A stretch of 64,000 nucleotides of DNA, taken from Corylus avellana. Taxonomy: Eukaryota > Streptophyta > Magnoliopsida > Fagales > Betulaceae. The notes beneath the pieces were generated by a model. It was not told the origin of the DNA. It saw only the letters and a program-made list of their open reading frames with translations, and searched no databases. Positions 1 through 11,608 of the stretch are shown one piece after another. Where the stretch lies: assembly GCF_901000735.1 (NCBI RefSeq), contig NC_081543.1, forward strand, positions 28,852,771-28,916,770, given 5' to 3'. Numbering within the stretch: position 1 is the first letter of the stretch; each line of letters begins with the position of its first letter. Both the position numbers and the translations under genes were made by a program.

Positions 1-16
1 GATATAGGTGAGGGAT

Positions 17-60
<44 letters not shown>

Positions 61-1623
61 TTAAGAACAAATTAAGGAACACTACGTGTATATATATATA
101 TATATATATTTATTTATTTATTTATCTACAGGTTCAAACAATTTAATACCAATGGAAATTGCTCTCAAAATCGCCAACAAAATAAAAGCCAATGAGAGAT
201 TCTCTGCATATATTGTTATCCCAATGCGGCCAGAAGGTGATCCTACAGACTCTGTCAATAAGCAGATTCTCTATTGGCAGGTACATCATTATTCTTTTTT
301 GGTATAACTTCACTTAGGATCTTTAAATTATCAGGTGTTTTGACAAGACTTTCTCAAATTTTAAAAACTCTCAATTTTGTCCCCTAAACATTCAATTTGA
401 TGCAATTGACCTCGTCCGTCAATTTTTGCCGTAAATAATAATAAAAAAAAAAATCTCTATATATTAAAAAATGAAGGATAAATTTAGAATTTTATAAAAG
501 TTTCAACGGTACTATAAGGTCATTTTATCACTTTTAATGTCCAAAAACTGACGACGGAGATAGATTGCATCAAATTGAAAGTTTGGAGGTGATCAAATTG
601 AGAAATTTTAAAATTTGAAGAGTTTTTTCAAATCACTTATGATATTTCATAAGTCTTTTGTAAAAATTTTCTTCTTTTTTCTACTAGCTAGTTAAGAAGC
701 ATGACATTATTTGTGTGTCTAACAATTGCAACATCTTTTCCACCTGGTTTAATTAATTTCATTCTTAATTGGCTGCTGCAGCATAAAACAATGCAAATGA
801 TGTATGAAATTGTTTACAAGGCTTTAAAGGAGGTTGGACTAGAGAACAAGTATGAGCCACAAGACTATTTGAATTTCTTTTGCCTTGGCAATCGTGAGGC
901 ACCAGACAGGAAAGACAGTTTAGATGCAGGAAATCCAACTGCTGCAAGAACTTCTCAAGTATTTCCCTTATCTGCATGTGCCTCATTACAGCTTCAACTC
1001 TTTTTTTCCAAATCTCATGTTTCCATTTATATATATGTTTCAGGCTCTTACTCGGAAGAGTAGGCGTTTTATGATTTATGTCCACTCAAAAGGAATGATT
1101 GTGGATGATGAGTATGTCATACTAGGGTCTGCAAATATCAACCACCGATCAATGTCAGGCACCAGAGACACTGAAATAGCAATGGGTGCATTTCAACCCA
1201 ATCATACGTGGAAAACAAAACAGTCTAGTCCCCATGGACAGGTAACCTTAACAAAATACAACTTTCTATAATTGTTTTGGTGTTATTTCAATAATGTGTG
1301 GCTATCTTTTAATATATGGCCGGGTACAGATCTATGGATACAGGATGTCATTATGGGCAGAGCATACTGGAGTGTTGGAGGAATGCTTCAAACAACCAGA
1401 GAGCCTTGAATGTGTGAGACGGCTAAGGCTCATGGGTGAGCTCAACTCGAAACAATATGCAGATGATGATGTAACAGAAATGAAGGGTCACCTATTAATG
1501 TATCCTGTGGAAGTTGATCGAACGGTCAAAGTGAAGCCTCTTCCTGGCTGTGAGACATTCCCAGACGTGGGCGGGAATGTAACAGGGGATGTTCCTCTCA
1601 TTTTCAAAGATCTCACTATCTAA
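1..1623 (+). CDS. PLD: Phospholipase D, beta-type, C-terminal exons (outer copy, 5' part outside window)
   Basis: Exons at 1-7, 132-280, 782-958, 1044-1241 and 1330-1623 (stop TAA), all with GT-AG introns and compatible phases; the 1-7 fragment supplies the first base of a split Gly codon. The product would hydrolyse membrane phospholipids to phosphatidic acid. Seen: the exon starting HKTMQMMYE, the second HKD motif (H-S-K-G-M-I-V-D) followed by a GSANINHRS tail, and a C-terminus ending in FKDLTI after a FPDVGGN motif, which resembles beta/gamma-type PLDs (QENLTI ending) rather than alpha. The usual NQRS after GSANI is NHRS here. The first HKD and the C2 domain should lie to the left of the window. 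Beta versus gamma assignment is from remembered family motifs, not from an alignment. Confidence 0.85.
345..642. mobile_element. Foldback MITE in PLD intron
   Basis: The left arm (about 345-430) and right arm (about 548-642) are inverted copies: both contain the 'ATTTGATGCAATTGACC'-like stretch and a TCTCAATTTTG-type block in opposite orientation, with an AT-rich centre. It lies in the intron before the HKTMQMM exon. The inner PLD copy lacks this intron part together with the exon. The exact ends and target duplication were not resolved. Confidence 0.55.
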
Positions 1624-2409
1624 TCTACTTGATGGTACTCCTTTCAGAATGAGAAAGGCTTGCAGTTTACTCCAATTTAAGTACTTCTCCAATAAAGATT
1701 AAAGAGTGTGCTTCTACCTAGCTATTGTTAATTTGAAAATTAACAGTATTTCATGTCATGATTGCATGATATTTTAAGACCTATATTTATTCATCTTTTT
1801 CTAATGTATCAGAAAGTACATATAATTTGAACTTAAATTCATTAGCCTATTTGGTTAACTTTTTTTTGATAATGCATTTTCTTTTTCTTTCTAGTACTTC
1901 TTTGTCAAATTTCCGGGTATAAAGGTTATTTTGGTACTTTTAACTTTCAGAAACTAACAAAGGGTAATAGATTGCATCAAATTAAAAGTTTATGGATGAA
2001 ATTAATTAAGAGATTTTAAAATTTATGGAGTCTTTCAAATTGCGTAATAATTCAACGTTCCTTTATAAAGTTTTCCCAAAAAAAAGTGCAAGCTATTAGC
2101 TCAGCTAGCTACCATTAACCTGCCTACTACATTAATTTTAGGTTGGATTTAATTTGGTTAACTTGTAATTAGAATCCCCTTATGGCCCTAATTGTTATGA
2201 TCAGTGAAGGATTTGTAGGAACCAGTTGTAGTACATGTCTTTGCCAGCTTGGCCTTCTTTCGGGTGCTTGTAGTAAGAGTCTTAGCCCAACCCATGTGTC
2301 AATTGAATACACAAACCCAATATATCATAAGCACATAACAGGAGTAAAACCTGGACCATATAGACCTCTCACTTAGTAGTGGCCCAGTAAAAGTCTTAAA
2401 TAATAAATT
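1624..2409. other. PLD 3' flank / intergenic, no gene
   Basis: 3' flank of PLD. Parts align with the flank of the inner PLD: 1750-1860 with 40975-41090, and 2140-2400 with 46015-46250, with clear substitutions and indels. About 1915-2050 is a half copy of the foldback MITE seen in the PLD intron (same 'ATAGATTGCATCAAATT' core). No coding sequence is supported. Confidence 0.5.
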
Positions 2410-2744
2410 GGGGAAAATGCAGTTTACCCCCCTGAAGTTTCAGGGATTTTTCAATTTTAACATCAAAGTTCAAAAATTGGCAATCTACCCCCCTGAAGTT
2501 TCAAAAATTGGCAATTTAAACCTTCCGTTTAATTTTTCCGTTAAATTGGACGGAAATTTTTTTAAAAAAGACTGAGGGTAGTGATGTAATTTCACAGATT
2601 TCCGTCCATTTAGATGGAAAAATTAAACGGAGGGTTTAAATTGCCAATTTTTGAAACTTCAGGGGGTAGATTGCCAATTTTTAAACTTTGGGGTTAAAAT
2701 TGAAAAACTCCTAAAACTTCAGGGGGGTAAACTGCATTTTCCCC
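2410..2744. mobile_element. Mutator-type foldback MITE with 9-bp target duplication
   Basis: Nearly the whole 335 bp folds back: the left end GGGGAAAATGCAGTTTACCC is mirrored by the right end GGGTAAACTGCATTTTCCCC, and the arms stay complementary to the centre (around 2570-2600). It is flanked by a perfect 9-bp direct repeat TAATAAATT (2401-2409 and 2745-2753), the target size typical of the Mutator superfamily. It has no coding capacity. Confidence 0.8.
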
Positions 2745-2846
2745 TAATAAATTTAATTATTTCTATTAATTTAAGTTTTTAAGATAATTTTTAATTTAAT
2801 AAACTGTTATAACAAATATTCTGATTTGAATCTCATTTTAATTAAA

Positions 2847-3245
2847 GGGAAAATTATAGTTTACCCCCCTTCAAAGTTGACAGCATTTTTCAATTCGAAC
2901 ATCAAAGTTTCAATTTTTGCAATCCACCCCCACATTTCAATTTTTTTCAATTCGACCAATATTATCCCAAAATTTCCATATTGCCCATAATTTTATTTTT
3001 TTAAAAATTTTTTATGAAAAAAAAAAATTGGGGGTGCAAAAATGACCAGATGGGCAAATGGGTGGCTACGGCCACCTTGAATTTTTTATAAAAAATAAAA
3101 ATTAGGGGCAATATGGGAAGTTTTGGATACAATTGGTCAAATTGCAAAAATTTGGAACTTTGGGGGGGTGGATTGCAAAAATTGAAACTTTGGTGTTCGA
3201 ATTGAAAAACGCTGTCAACTTTGGAGGATAAACTGTAATTTTTCC
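2847..3245. mobile_element. Related Mutator-type foldback MITE with 9-bp target duplication
   Basis: The terminal inverted repeat starts GGGAAAATTATAGTTTACCC on the left and ends with its diverged mirror GGATAAACTGTAATTTTTCC on the right. The two sides also share a CAAAGTTGACAGC-type block. It is flanked by a perfect 9-bp repeat TTAATTAAA (2838-2846 and 3246-3254). It lies about 100 bp from the previous MITE and shares its GTTTACCCCCCT terminal motif, so both belong to one family group. The centre holds a GGGTGGCTACGGCCACC stretch. Confidence 0.75.
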
Positions 3246-3956
3246 TTAATTAAATATTTCGTGTGTTGAACTTTGCTTATTAACTATTAAGAAAGAGCTT
3301 GAACTCACATAGGAGGAGAATTGTAAAATATTAATTAAATTATTAAATTAATTATTTTTTTAATTTTTAAAAATCACCCCTCATTGGACACAAGCACGTT
3401 AGGAGTGTGAGATATTAGAGGCTAAAAGTGAATTGCTAAAAGTAATGTTCAATTGCAATTATTTAGAGGCTCTCAAAATCTATTTGGACACGTGAGTTTC
3501 TTCGGAGGATCTCTCTCAATCGTCAAGAGATAGACAATTATACGAGATCTCAATTCTCTAAAGTTTGGAACAATTGACAAGAAACTCCATCGACACTCGT
3601 TTAAGTATATATATGGATATAGATATAGATATTATAGAGGGAATTAACACAAATATTGTAAAAGAAATATGTAGCAAAAAAGTAACTTTACCCATGCAGT
3701 TAAAACCATGAAGTTACAACCTCATATATATGTAATGTAAGCTAGCTATGTAAAGCTATTCAAACTCCATCTATTACATTCTCTGTACCCGATTTTGAAT
3801 TCAACTAACTTCCATCGGTTCCTTCATAGCTTTCCACGTACAAGAGTCAGCCACCCTATTTACCTCCCATGGTCAACAACAGCTATATATTGACATAAAA
3901 GTAAGTTGGTCCTTCTTGCTTCCTGATTTGCAGCATGTAATTAAAGATGATTTTGT

Positions 3957-4878
3957 CTACCTTTTGCGCTTGGACTTCGGAGAGGTCACCGACTGTGAGT
4001 TGCTGTGCCAGTTGCGCTTCCTTTGGTTGATGAACCAGTTGTTGATTTGCTTCAGCTGCAACCCTGTCTCCTGTACAAGTTTTGCCTTGTCATCTTCCTG
4101 TAAATGTTAGATAGCTACATGGGTCATTGACAAATAACATTAATGGCTGTTTGAGAGCTGATAATCTTGAAAGAGAGTAGCCTTCTGTGTCATACTTCAT
4201 GTTCAAAATCTAGCCATTTGTATTTGGCATTTCAAATGAAGTCTAATGCTAGTCTATTTGGCAACATTTTCGAAAACTTGTTCACTTAAAACTCCTATAA
4301 AAACTCGATTAATACAATTCCAATGGAATTTCAGAGCTCCGAGATTGTGTTAACGTTTGCATGGAGCCAATGAATATCATTTTTTGTTAAATCACTACTT
4401 GTTCCAAAAGTTTAATTTGATTACACGTGAAATATATAACTGAAATGGGGTGAATGACGGAGAAAAGTTTCGAATTCAAGATTTTTGCTCTAATACCATG
4501 TTAAATTACCACTTGTCCGAAAAAGCTTAGTCATTTAAATTAATATTCTAACATTCTTGGTATACAATGTAGAGTATAAATCATGTTTTGGGTCCTTTCC
4601 ACTTAGGTTAGGCTTTGAACAGATCCAAGACATATTTATATTTTATATGACAAACATAATGAAACACTTGAAGCCAAGCCAGCAAGAATATGAACCTTAT
4701 GATTGTTCAAAATCATAAACAAATGATGAGATTGGTAATTGCTTACAGTTGGGTAAGGCCGCTTTGAGTGTTGCTGCCACCAATTTTTCAACACACTAGT
4801 TGTGTCACCTGGTAATTTCCCTGCCCTTCTTTTTCTTAGGATCTCCTCCCTGACATCTTCAATTGTTGACTTGAAACC
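3957..4878 (-). pseudogene. KNAT7: KNAT7 fragment: exons 4 and 5 only (inner, truncated copy)
   Basis: Exon 4 (4878-4747, 132 bp) encodes the ELK end and the start of the homeodomain; exon 5 (4097-3957, 141 bp) encodes the [10 protein letters not shown] recognition helix and the C-terminus. Splice signals are kept and both exons are open. Compared with the intact gene (47668-53409) there are four base differences in 273 bp, all changing an amino acid: Arg215Thr, Trp250Arg (just before the PYP loop of the TALE homeodomain), Glu263Gln and Leu294Pro in intact-gene numbering. Exons 1-3, including both KNOX domains, are missing. The intron between exons 4 and 5 is longer here by an insertion around 4270-4670. 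It is almost certainly non-functional. Confidence 0.85.
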
Positions 4879-5759
4879 CTGCAAAAAACAATGTTAGCAA
4901 ATTGTGATTTAGCCTCGCACAGTAAGATTAATTGTAAAGCCATCAGTCATCACTTAAGTGGCATTTAAAGTATTAATAATTCCATATTTCAGAAAGCAAA
5001 AGTCATTGAAAATTTTCCCTCTATAGCAAGAACGGTTCAATCATCATTTATCTTAAAAAAATTACATTAATAAAAAAAATTAATTATTCAAATATTTGTT
5101 AATGGCTTGGGCTGGTACTGTACCAAGGCTGGTACTGTAGCACTTTTTTTAAGAATATGTGTTTGATTGGTTTTATTGAAAATGTTTTGTTGGAGAAAAG
5201 TGAAAAAAGCGGGAGGCGGGAAGGGTATTTGAGAGATGACCGAGCCAACCACGGCCACCTTTGTGGTTGGGTTAGTTGACCCTCGTCCCAACCCTTTTAT
5301 ATTCTTTTTATTATTATTTTCTTATATGAGAGGTGTAATTGCATTTTAATAATCATATCTAATATCTAATAAATGAAACGGTGATGGAGGTATCACATTT
5401 AAAATAAATCCAAACTCAAGTCTCAAATCAATTAAATTAACAATTGGGATCTTAAAGTCAAAATGACCAAAAGCACCCAGGAAGCTGAGCCAGTTTCCTA
5501 AAAAAACCTATAAAAGTATAGTTTATATGAAGAGTAATGTTAGAATGAAGACTTTTGTCCTCTCTCTTATTTCTCTAAAGGTGATGTGGCTTTTAAAATT
5601 ATCATTAGATTTAGAATGAATCACTATTAGATTTTGATTAAATGATAATTTTAAAAACCACATCGATCATCTTTAGAGTGACAAAAGAGAAACAAAAGAT
5701 TTTCTTCTAGCATTACTCATATAAATCCTCTCTAGCACAAAGTCCAATCTATTAGCATC

Positions 5760-5797
5760 AAAAGTGTGTATGTGTGTGTGAGAGAGAGAGAGAGAGG
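5760..5797. repeat. (TG)n/(GA)n microsatellite
   Basis: A short TGTGTG run followed by a GAGAGA run. The right-hand duplicate has the same array at 50280-50312 with a longer GA part, so the locus differs in length between the copies. Confidence 0.7.
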
Positions 5798-6708
5798 GGT
5801 TACAAAAGGACACTGGTCCATGAACCACTATGATCCATTTTAGGTCTAGGGCATTAAGTTATAAATTTAGGAAAAGCTTTACTTACTCTCATTAGGATAT
5901 AGATAGTGAGACACTTCAAATTATATTAATTGGAAAGAGTTAACCCACGTAAGTGTATACAAGATGAAACTGGGATATCAAGGTGACTATATATACAGGG
6001 AAGCCTAGCTCAAAAGTGACTAGGATCATGATATACGGTATCATAGCCAACTTACTAGTTATCTCATGCTTTGGATCCATATAATACTTTTTTTTTTATT
6101 CTAAATTAGGTTAAAAAAAAAAAAAAAAACCTCCTTGCAGTTGTACATGAAATGCATAGTTCTTTAATTTTATAATAAAATATACATACTGGTCTCTCTC
6201 GTTAGAAAGGCTTTAAATTGTGGTGGTCTTAGATTACCAAAGATAGATAGTTTATCTTTCCAATCAGGTCATTGGCATCACCCGTCCTTGATGGTCTAAA
6301 AGACAAAAATCTCTACAATTCCTTACCAAAAGTAATAAATGAACTTTTGACCTTAAATTAACTCCTATAAAGAAATCTAAACTTACAAAACTTATAACAT
6401 TATTACAATTAATCAAATAAATTACTTCGAATGATGCACCTATTGGGCTTCTTTTAGGTGTGCATATAGCCATACAAAAGACCTAGACGATGATGGTACT
6501 TTGCTCAAATCATGGCATGTGGTAGAAGGTGTATTTTTCATACCACAAGGCATGATTTATATCTACTTGAGTTCTTTTTAATTAAACATAATCAAAATTC
6601 TGGTTGGTGATATTTAGAGTTTTGTTAATAAATTCTACTTTAGATTTGATATTTGTGATATTGAATATTCTTACAATTTGAGGTTATATTTTTCATTAAT
6701 TTGAAATT

Positions 6709-6915
6709 TTGATTTCTAGGCTAGCTAGCTTAACAGCTAAAGAAAATGACCACGAACATTTGCCCTCAGCCAATTTGAATAATGAGCTCAGATTAATTGA
6801 GGATGATTTGAGTACTTCAAGTGCAATGACATATAGAGCAGAGCATGTAAAAGGTGACCAAGATGTAAAACGTTCCTTGCAGTCACCAAACCTACTATAT
6901 TATATGCATAGCTAA
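6709..6915 (+). other. Small ORF in KNAT7 intron-2 sequence, opposite strand (left copy)
   Basis: A 68-codon open frame whose body starts directly after a TTGATTTCTAG acceptor-like sequence and contains an AAAAG/GTGACC donor-like site near its end. The same ORF is found at 51231-51440 with one in-frame 3-base change. I do not recognise the protein. It may be a remnant of an inserted gene or chance; at about 1% divergence, conservation of the frame is weak evidence. Confidence 0.25.
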
Positions 6916-7165
6916 TATTTCTAATCCTTCGATGCAGATTGAAGCCATATATAGAATGATAGTTTCATACCAAAGGAGCATTGCATCTAATGACATTAAA
7001 GTATATACAACATGCGTATATATATAAAGGAGATCGAAAACTAACACTACTAAAAACTATGAAATATTATACTGAAGAAATTGTCAACGATATCCCTTTC
7101 ATACCTTGTTTATACTACGCGTGCGTCACAACAGCAGCCGGAAGGCCGAGTCAGGGTGCCCGGCA

Positions 7166-8248
7166 TGACTATTACCCCTCCTGACCTCGCCAAGTTCATG
7201 AAGCAGATGATTGCTTCCATGGACGCACTGAAGAAACAAAACGAGGAGCTTGCTACCAAACTCACGGTTGTTGAAGGCCGCAATGGCCGAAGAGAGCGTG
7301 AGCGCGAAGAAAGGTGTGAAAGGGAGCGACGAGAACTTATCCGTCAAGGAAAGCAGATTGAAGGGAGTGCGAGTTCAGTTCATGGCAACCGTCATACTAC
7401 GGTCCAGAACGAAGGCAACCATGAAAAGTCCAATGCTGAGAACAAGGATAACCACGAGGAGTCCAGTACTGACAGGTCCGAGAGACCTCACCGTAGTAGG
7501 TCTCATCATGAGAGATGCCATGGCAGATCCCATCATGACCGATCTCATCACGAGAGATCCCATCGTGACCGCTCTCATCGCGAGAGATCCCATACTCGCC
7601 ACAACGAGACCAACGTAAGTGCTGAGCTGGGAGACCTAAAAAAGAAGTATGCCGAGATGGCTGACAAGATAGCCAACGGGGAGAATGGGTTGATGGCTGA
7701 AGAACTCATGGATAACACCAACCTACCCTTCACAGATAGGGTGATGAACTTCCCCCTACCTTAAAAAGTTAAAAATGCCTCATGTAGACAAATATGACGG
7801 CAATAGAGACCCTAGCGAACATATGGAAGGCCTTCGAGCACACTTCATCCTCCACGGTATCCCAGATAAAATCTCATGCCGTGTGTTTCCACTAACTCTA
7901 GCAAGAGCAGCTAAAGAGTGGTTCGCAAGACTCCCAGCCAAGTTTGTGGATAACTTCAAGTCCCTGGGATGCCTCTTCCTTAGCCAATTTTTGGCTACTC
8001 GAAAAAGGAAGAAAAGCCTAGCTTACCTGCTCTCTCTAGTTCAAGGGAATGATGAATCTCTAAAAGACTTTATGCTCAGATTCAATAAGAAGAAGTTATC
8101 GGTAGAGAATCCAAGTGAGCAAACAGTACTCAATGCACTAATGCATGGGGTAAGAGCCGAGGGGCCACTGATGGCCGAGTTGTCAAAGAAAATTACGATG
8201 GTGACTCTTCATCACTATATAAATAAAGCCAAAGAGTACATCAATTAA
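7166..8248 (+). pseudogene. Element C gag, N-terminal and capsid-like part (frameshifted)
   Basis: The first frame (7166-7764) begins MTITPPDLAKF, passes a charged coiled-coil-like stretch, then a His/Arg/Ser-rich run made of repeated RSHHDR/RSHRER units (about 7485-7600). It ends just after NTNLPFTDRVMNFPLP, a motif also present in element A gag (ESTNLPFTQRV). A one-base shift then leads into 7775-8248, the retrotransposon gag domain (YDGNRDPSEHMEGLRAH, then AAKEWFARLP). The protein would form the particle coat; here it is broken. Confidence 0.75.
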
Positions 8249-8883
8249 GAGGAGATTGTGGCAGCTCTGATAAAGTCCCAAGAGAAGGCTGCTCGACAAG
8301 AGGAGACTTGACAAGAAGAGACTTAGAAAAGAGAGACTCGCCGAGAGAAGAGTAGTGCACGAGCAGCACCAGCGAATTCCGGGAAGAACCATGAGAAAAT
8401 CCCGAAGTGGTAGGACAATTTAGCTCTGAAGCTGAGGAATGACTCTCAACAAAAACTCAGCAAGTTCACTCCATTAATTACGAGCATGACCGAGGTATTG
8501 ATGGAGATCAGAAGGGACCCCAACTTCAAATGGCTAACAAGGATGAAGGGTCCCGCGCCGAAGCGAGACCATACCAAGTTTTGACAATATCACAATGAAG
8601 CAGGCCACTTGACAGAGGAGTGTGTATCTCTTTGTTAAGAGATAGAATCCTTCATTAGGAATGGCAAACCGGTAAGGTTCCTAAAAGACGAGAGGGACAG
8701 AGGAAGAGACCATCAGCAACCCTTGCCACTTGAGAGGAATCGAGAAGCCGTCGGAGGCCGAGCCAAAGGCCAAGGCATGGTAATGGCCCGAGGGATGATC
8801 GGTATGTCGACCCAGCACATAATCGGCAGGCTGAGCCGAGTAACGATCGGGATGCTCGTCCCCCACCTCGGAATCATGATGTA
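8249..8883 (+). pseudogene. Element C gag C-terminus with ruined zinc-knuckle region
   Basis: Reading on from the gag domain gives KSQEKAARQEE and, around 8575-8640, a QYHNEAGHLTEEC stretch. The expected first Cys is replaced by a TGA stop, and several other stops occur. The comparable region of element A (CKYHRDHGHDTEDC) keeps its cysteines. It would bind RNA in an active element. Confidence 0.55.
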
Positions 8884-9783
8884 GTGGGAGAAATCCTAAT
8901 CATTTCAGGAGGAATAAATGGTGGAGGGGAGTCTAACTCAGCTAGAAGAGCCTATGCTAGAAGGGTGCAGACCGAGGAGGTTCTCTTCCTTGAATGGCCT
9001 GTCAAGACCTTGAAACGAGAGCCCATGGTTTTATCATTCACCGAGGAAGATGCAAAAGGAGTAATGATGCCCCATGATGACACATTGGTGGTAACGGTGA
9101 CTATGGCCAACCATTTGCTCCACCGGATTTTAATAGACAATGGAAGCTCGGCTGACATCCTCTACTGGCCAATTTTCAAACAGATGAGCATTGATCATAG
9201 TAGGATCACACCATTTGGTTCTCCCTTAGTTGGATTTGTAAGAGAACAAGTCCAACCTATGGGAATTATCTCACTACCAGTAACAGCAGGAACAGCTCCT
9301 AAGCAGTCAACTGTCATGGTAGACTTCTTGGTAGTCGACCGACCATCTGCCTACAACGGAATAATCGGTCGGCCAGCCTTGAATAAGTTGAAAGCGATAA
9401 CTTCAACTTACCATCTGAAGATGAAGTTCCCGACGGCGGAAGGTATCGGAGAGGTCAAGGGTGACCAAACTGCAGCAAGGAAGTGTTACATAACTTCCCT
9501 GAATAAGCCTTCAGAGGTAACAACTTTGACGGTGAGTATCGTGGGGCGTAGAAAGGAAGGTGAATTGAAGGGTGAGCCTGTCGAGATGCTAGAGGACGTG
9601 ATAGTAGTAGACGACAAGGTTGTGAAGATCGATTCTCAGCTCTCCTTGGATGTCTGGGAAGGCCTCGTCACTTTCTTGAAAAAGAATTTAAAGGATTTGC
9701 GTGGACGCACGAAGACATGCCTGGTATTCGCCCTGAAGAAATACTTCACCAGCTCAATGTGGATCCCAGTGTTAAACCAGTGA
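8884..9783 (+). pseudogene. Element C aspartic protease and pol linker
   Basis: A 299-codon open frame. Residues around 80-90 carry LIDNGSSADILYW, the retropepsin active-site region in the form common in Tat elements (DNGSS rather than DTGSS), followed by a NGIIGRPALNKL motif. The last residues read out of the pol frame; the true frame continues from about 9717 in the RT ORF. Function in an active element: processing of the Gag-Pol polyprotein. Confidence 0.7.
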
Positions 9784-10714
9784 AGCAAAAGAGAAGAAAA
9801 TTCGCTCCTGAGCAAAACATGGCAATAGCCGAAGAAGTTGAAAAGCTGCTCAGAGCTCGGTCTATTGAAGAAGTGCACTATCCCGATTGGCTAGCTAATG
9901 TGGTAATGGTTAAAACATCCAATGGGAAGTGGAGAATGTGTGTAGACTTCACCGACCTCAACAAAGCTTGTTCGAAAGATAGTTTTCCTCTGCCTCGCAT
10001 CGACGCGCTGGTCGATTCGACATTGGGGTATGGTCTACTCAGCTTTATGAATGCCTTTTTTGGTTATAACTAAATTTATATGCACCCAATGATAGAGAGA
10101 AGACTGCATTTATCACTGACCGAGGCCTGTATTGCTATAAGGTCATGTCCTTTGGTCTAAAGAATGCATGGGCGACATACCATAGATTGGTAAACAAGAT
10201 GTTCCGAGAGAAGATCCGGCGGAACATGGAAGTGTATGTGGATGACATGCTAGTCAAAAGCACGTTGCCACAGAACCATATAGCCGACCTACATGAAACG
10301 TTTGAAACGTGGAAAGAGTATGGGATGAAGCTGAATCCTGCAAAGTGTGCATTCGAAGTGTCCTCTGGAAAGTTCCTCGGCTATATGGTTTCAAACCGAG
10401 GAATTGAAGCTAACCCAGAGAAGACCCAAGCAGTTTTGGATATTCAATCTCCAAAGAATACGAAACAGCTCCAACAATTGACAGGTAGGATAACAGCACT
10501 TAACCGATTCATTTCTCGGTCAACCAATAAGTGTGTGCCGCTCTTTAAAATCCTGAGAAAGGCCTTTGAGTGGTCTGAGAAGTGTGAAGAGGCTTTTGGG
10601 GAACTAAAGAAGTATTTAGTCAGCCCACCTTTGCTAAGCCAAATAGTTCTAGGAGAAGTATTGTATCTATATTTGGCTGTCTCTCCAATAGCAGTAAGTG
10701 CAATCCTTGTATGA
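9717..10714 (+). pseudogene. Element C reverse transcriptase (frameshifted)
   Basis: 9717-10073 encodes the N-terminal fingers region (NGKWRMCVDFTDLNKAC, then DSFPLPRID) and stops at an in-frame TAA where FSGYNQ would be expected (FFGYN then stop). After a frame change 10145-10714 encodes the palm with the catalytic YVDDMLV motif and the LQQLTGRITALNRF thumb/connection, ending at a TGA. Two frames and a premature stop mean no full-length enzyme. Confidence 0.8.
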
Positions 10715-11086
10715 GAAGAAAAAGGGGTACAAAAACCTGTGTACTTTATCAACCGAGCTCTGAAAAGGGCCGAGGAGAGATACCCTCAGATGGAAAAGCT
10801 TGCCTTCGCTCTTACCATAGCGTCAAGGAAACTCCGGCCCTATTTCCAAGCTCACATGATAAGGGTTCTCACCGAATACCCTCTCAGAAAGGTGCTTTGC
10901 AAACTAGACTTGTCCGGGAGACTAGCCAACTGGGCAATTGAACTTGGAGAATTTGATATCGAATTCCTTCCTCAAAACTCCATCAAAGGCCAGGCATTGA
11001 CAGACTTTCTGGCAGAATTTACTAATCTCCCAGAAGCAAGGCAATGGCTGAGGGATGAAACTTGGGTGGTTTATGTGGATGGGTAA
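10715..11086 (+). pseudogene. Element C RNase H (retroviral type)
   Basis: Continues from RT: PVYFINRALKRAEERYPQMEK, then AFALTIASRKLRPYFQAH and GQALTDFLAEF, the RNase H block that follows RT in gypsy elements. It runs into VYVDG and a TAA stop at the start of the next domain. Confidence 0.7.
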
Positions 11087-11608
11087 TCCACAAGAAGACA
11101 CGGTCGAGCTAGGGTAATACTAATCACCCTAGAAGGAGAAAAGCTGCGCAACTCCATAAGGTTGGAGTTTAAAACTACCAACAATGAGGCCGAGTATGAG
11201 GCCGTAATAGCTGGACTTGGCCTAGCTCAGAAGATGGGAGCCGAATACATTGAGCTACGAAGTGATTCTCAAGTAATCGTCAAGCATATCCAAAGGGAGT
11301 TCGAAGCTAAGGGAGATAAAATGAGGCTGTACTTGTCAAAGGTACAAGACTTGCAGAGCTCTTTCAAGAAGTTCTGCATCGTAAAAATCCCAAGGGAAGA
11401 AAACGAGGGAGTAGACCATCTTGCTCAGATCGCATCAACCGAGGAGTCTGTAGAAGAATCTGAAGAGATAATTCAAACTCTGTCCCGACCTATCATAGCC
11501 AAGGTAGTCTCGGTCTCAACAGCCGAGGTGGTACCTGATTGGCAGAAGGAAGTAGTGGAATATCTGGAGAAAGGGGTTCTCCCAGCAGGAAGGAAGTTGG
11601 CTATCTAG
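11087..11608 (+). pseudogene. Element C second, archaeal-type RNase H (aRH) and linker
   Basis: The catalytic Asp lies in VYVDG just before 11087, Glu in TTNNEAEYEAV (about 11175-11205) and Asp in LRSDSQVIVKH (about 11258-11290), the spacing of archaeal-type RNase H. An additional aRH between RNase H and integrase is a known mark of the Tat lineage. The only obvious lesion is the TAA right after VYVDG. Confidence 0.7.

Noticed and set aside
6264..6473. 69-codon minus-strand ORF present in both KNAT7 introns (also 50786-50995)
   Set aside because: The copies are nearly identical overall, so frame conservation is uninformative; no splice context or recognisable domain.
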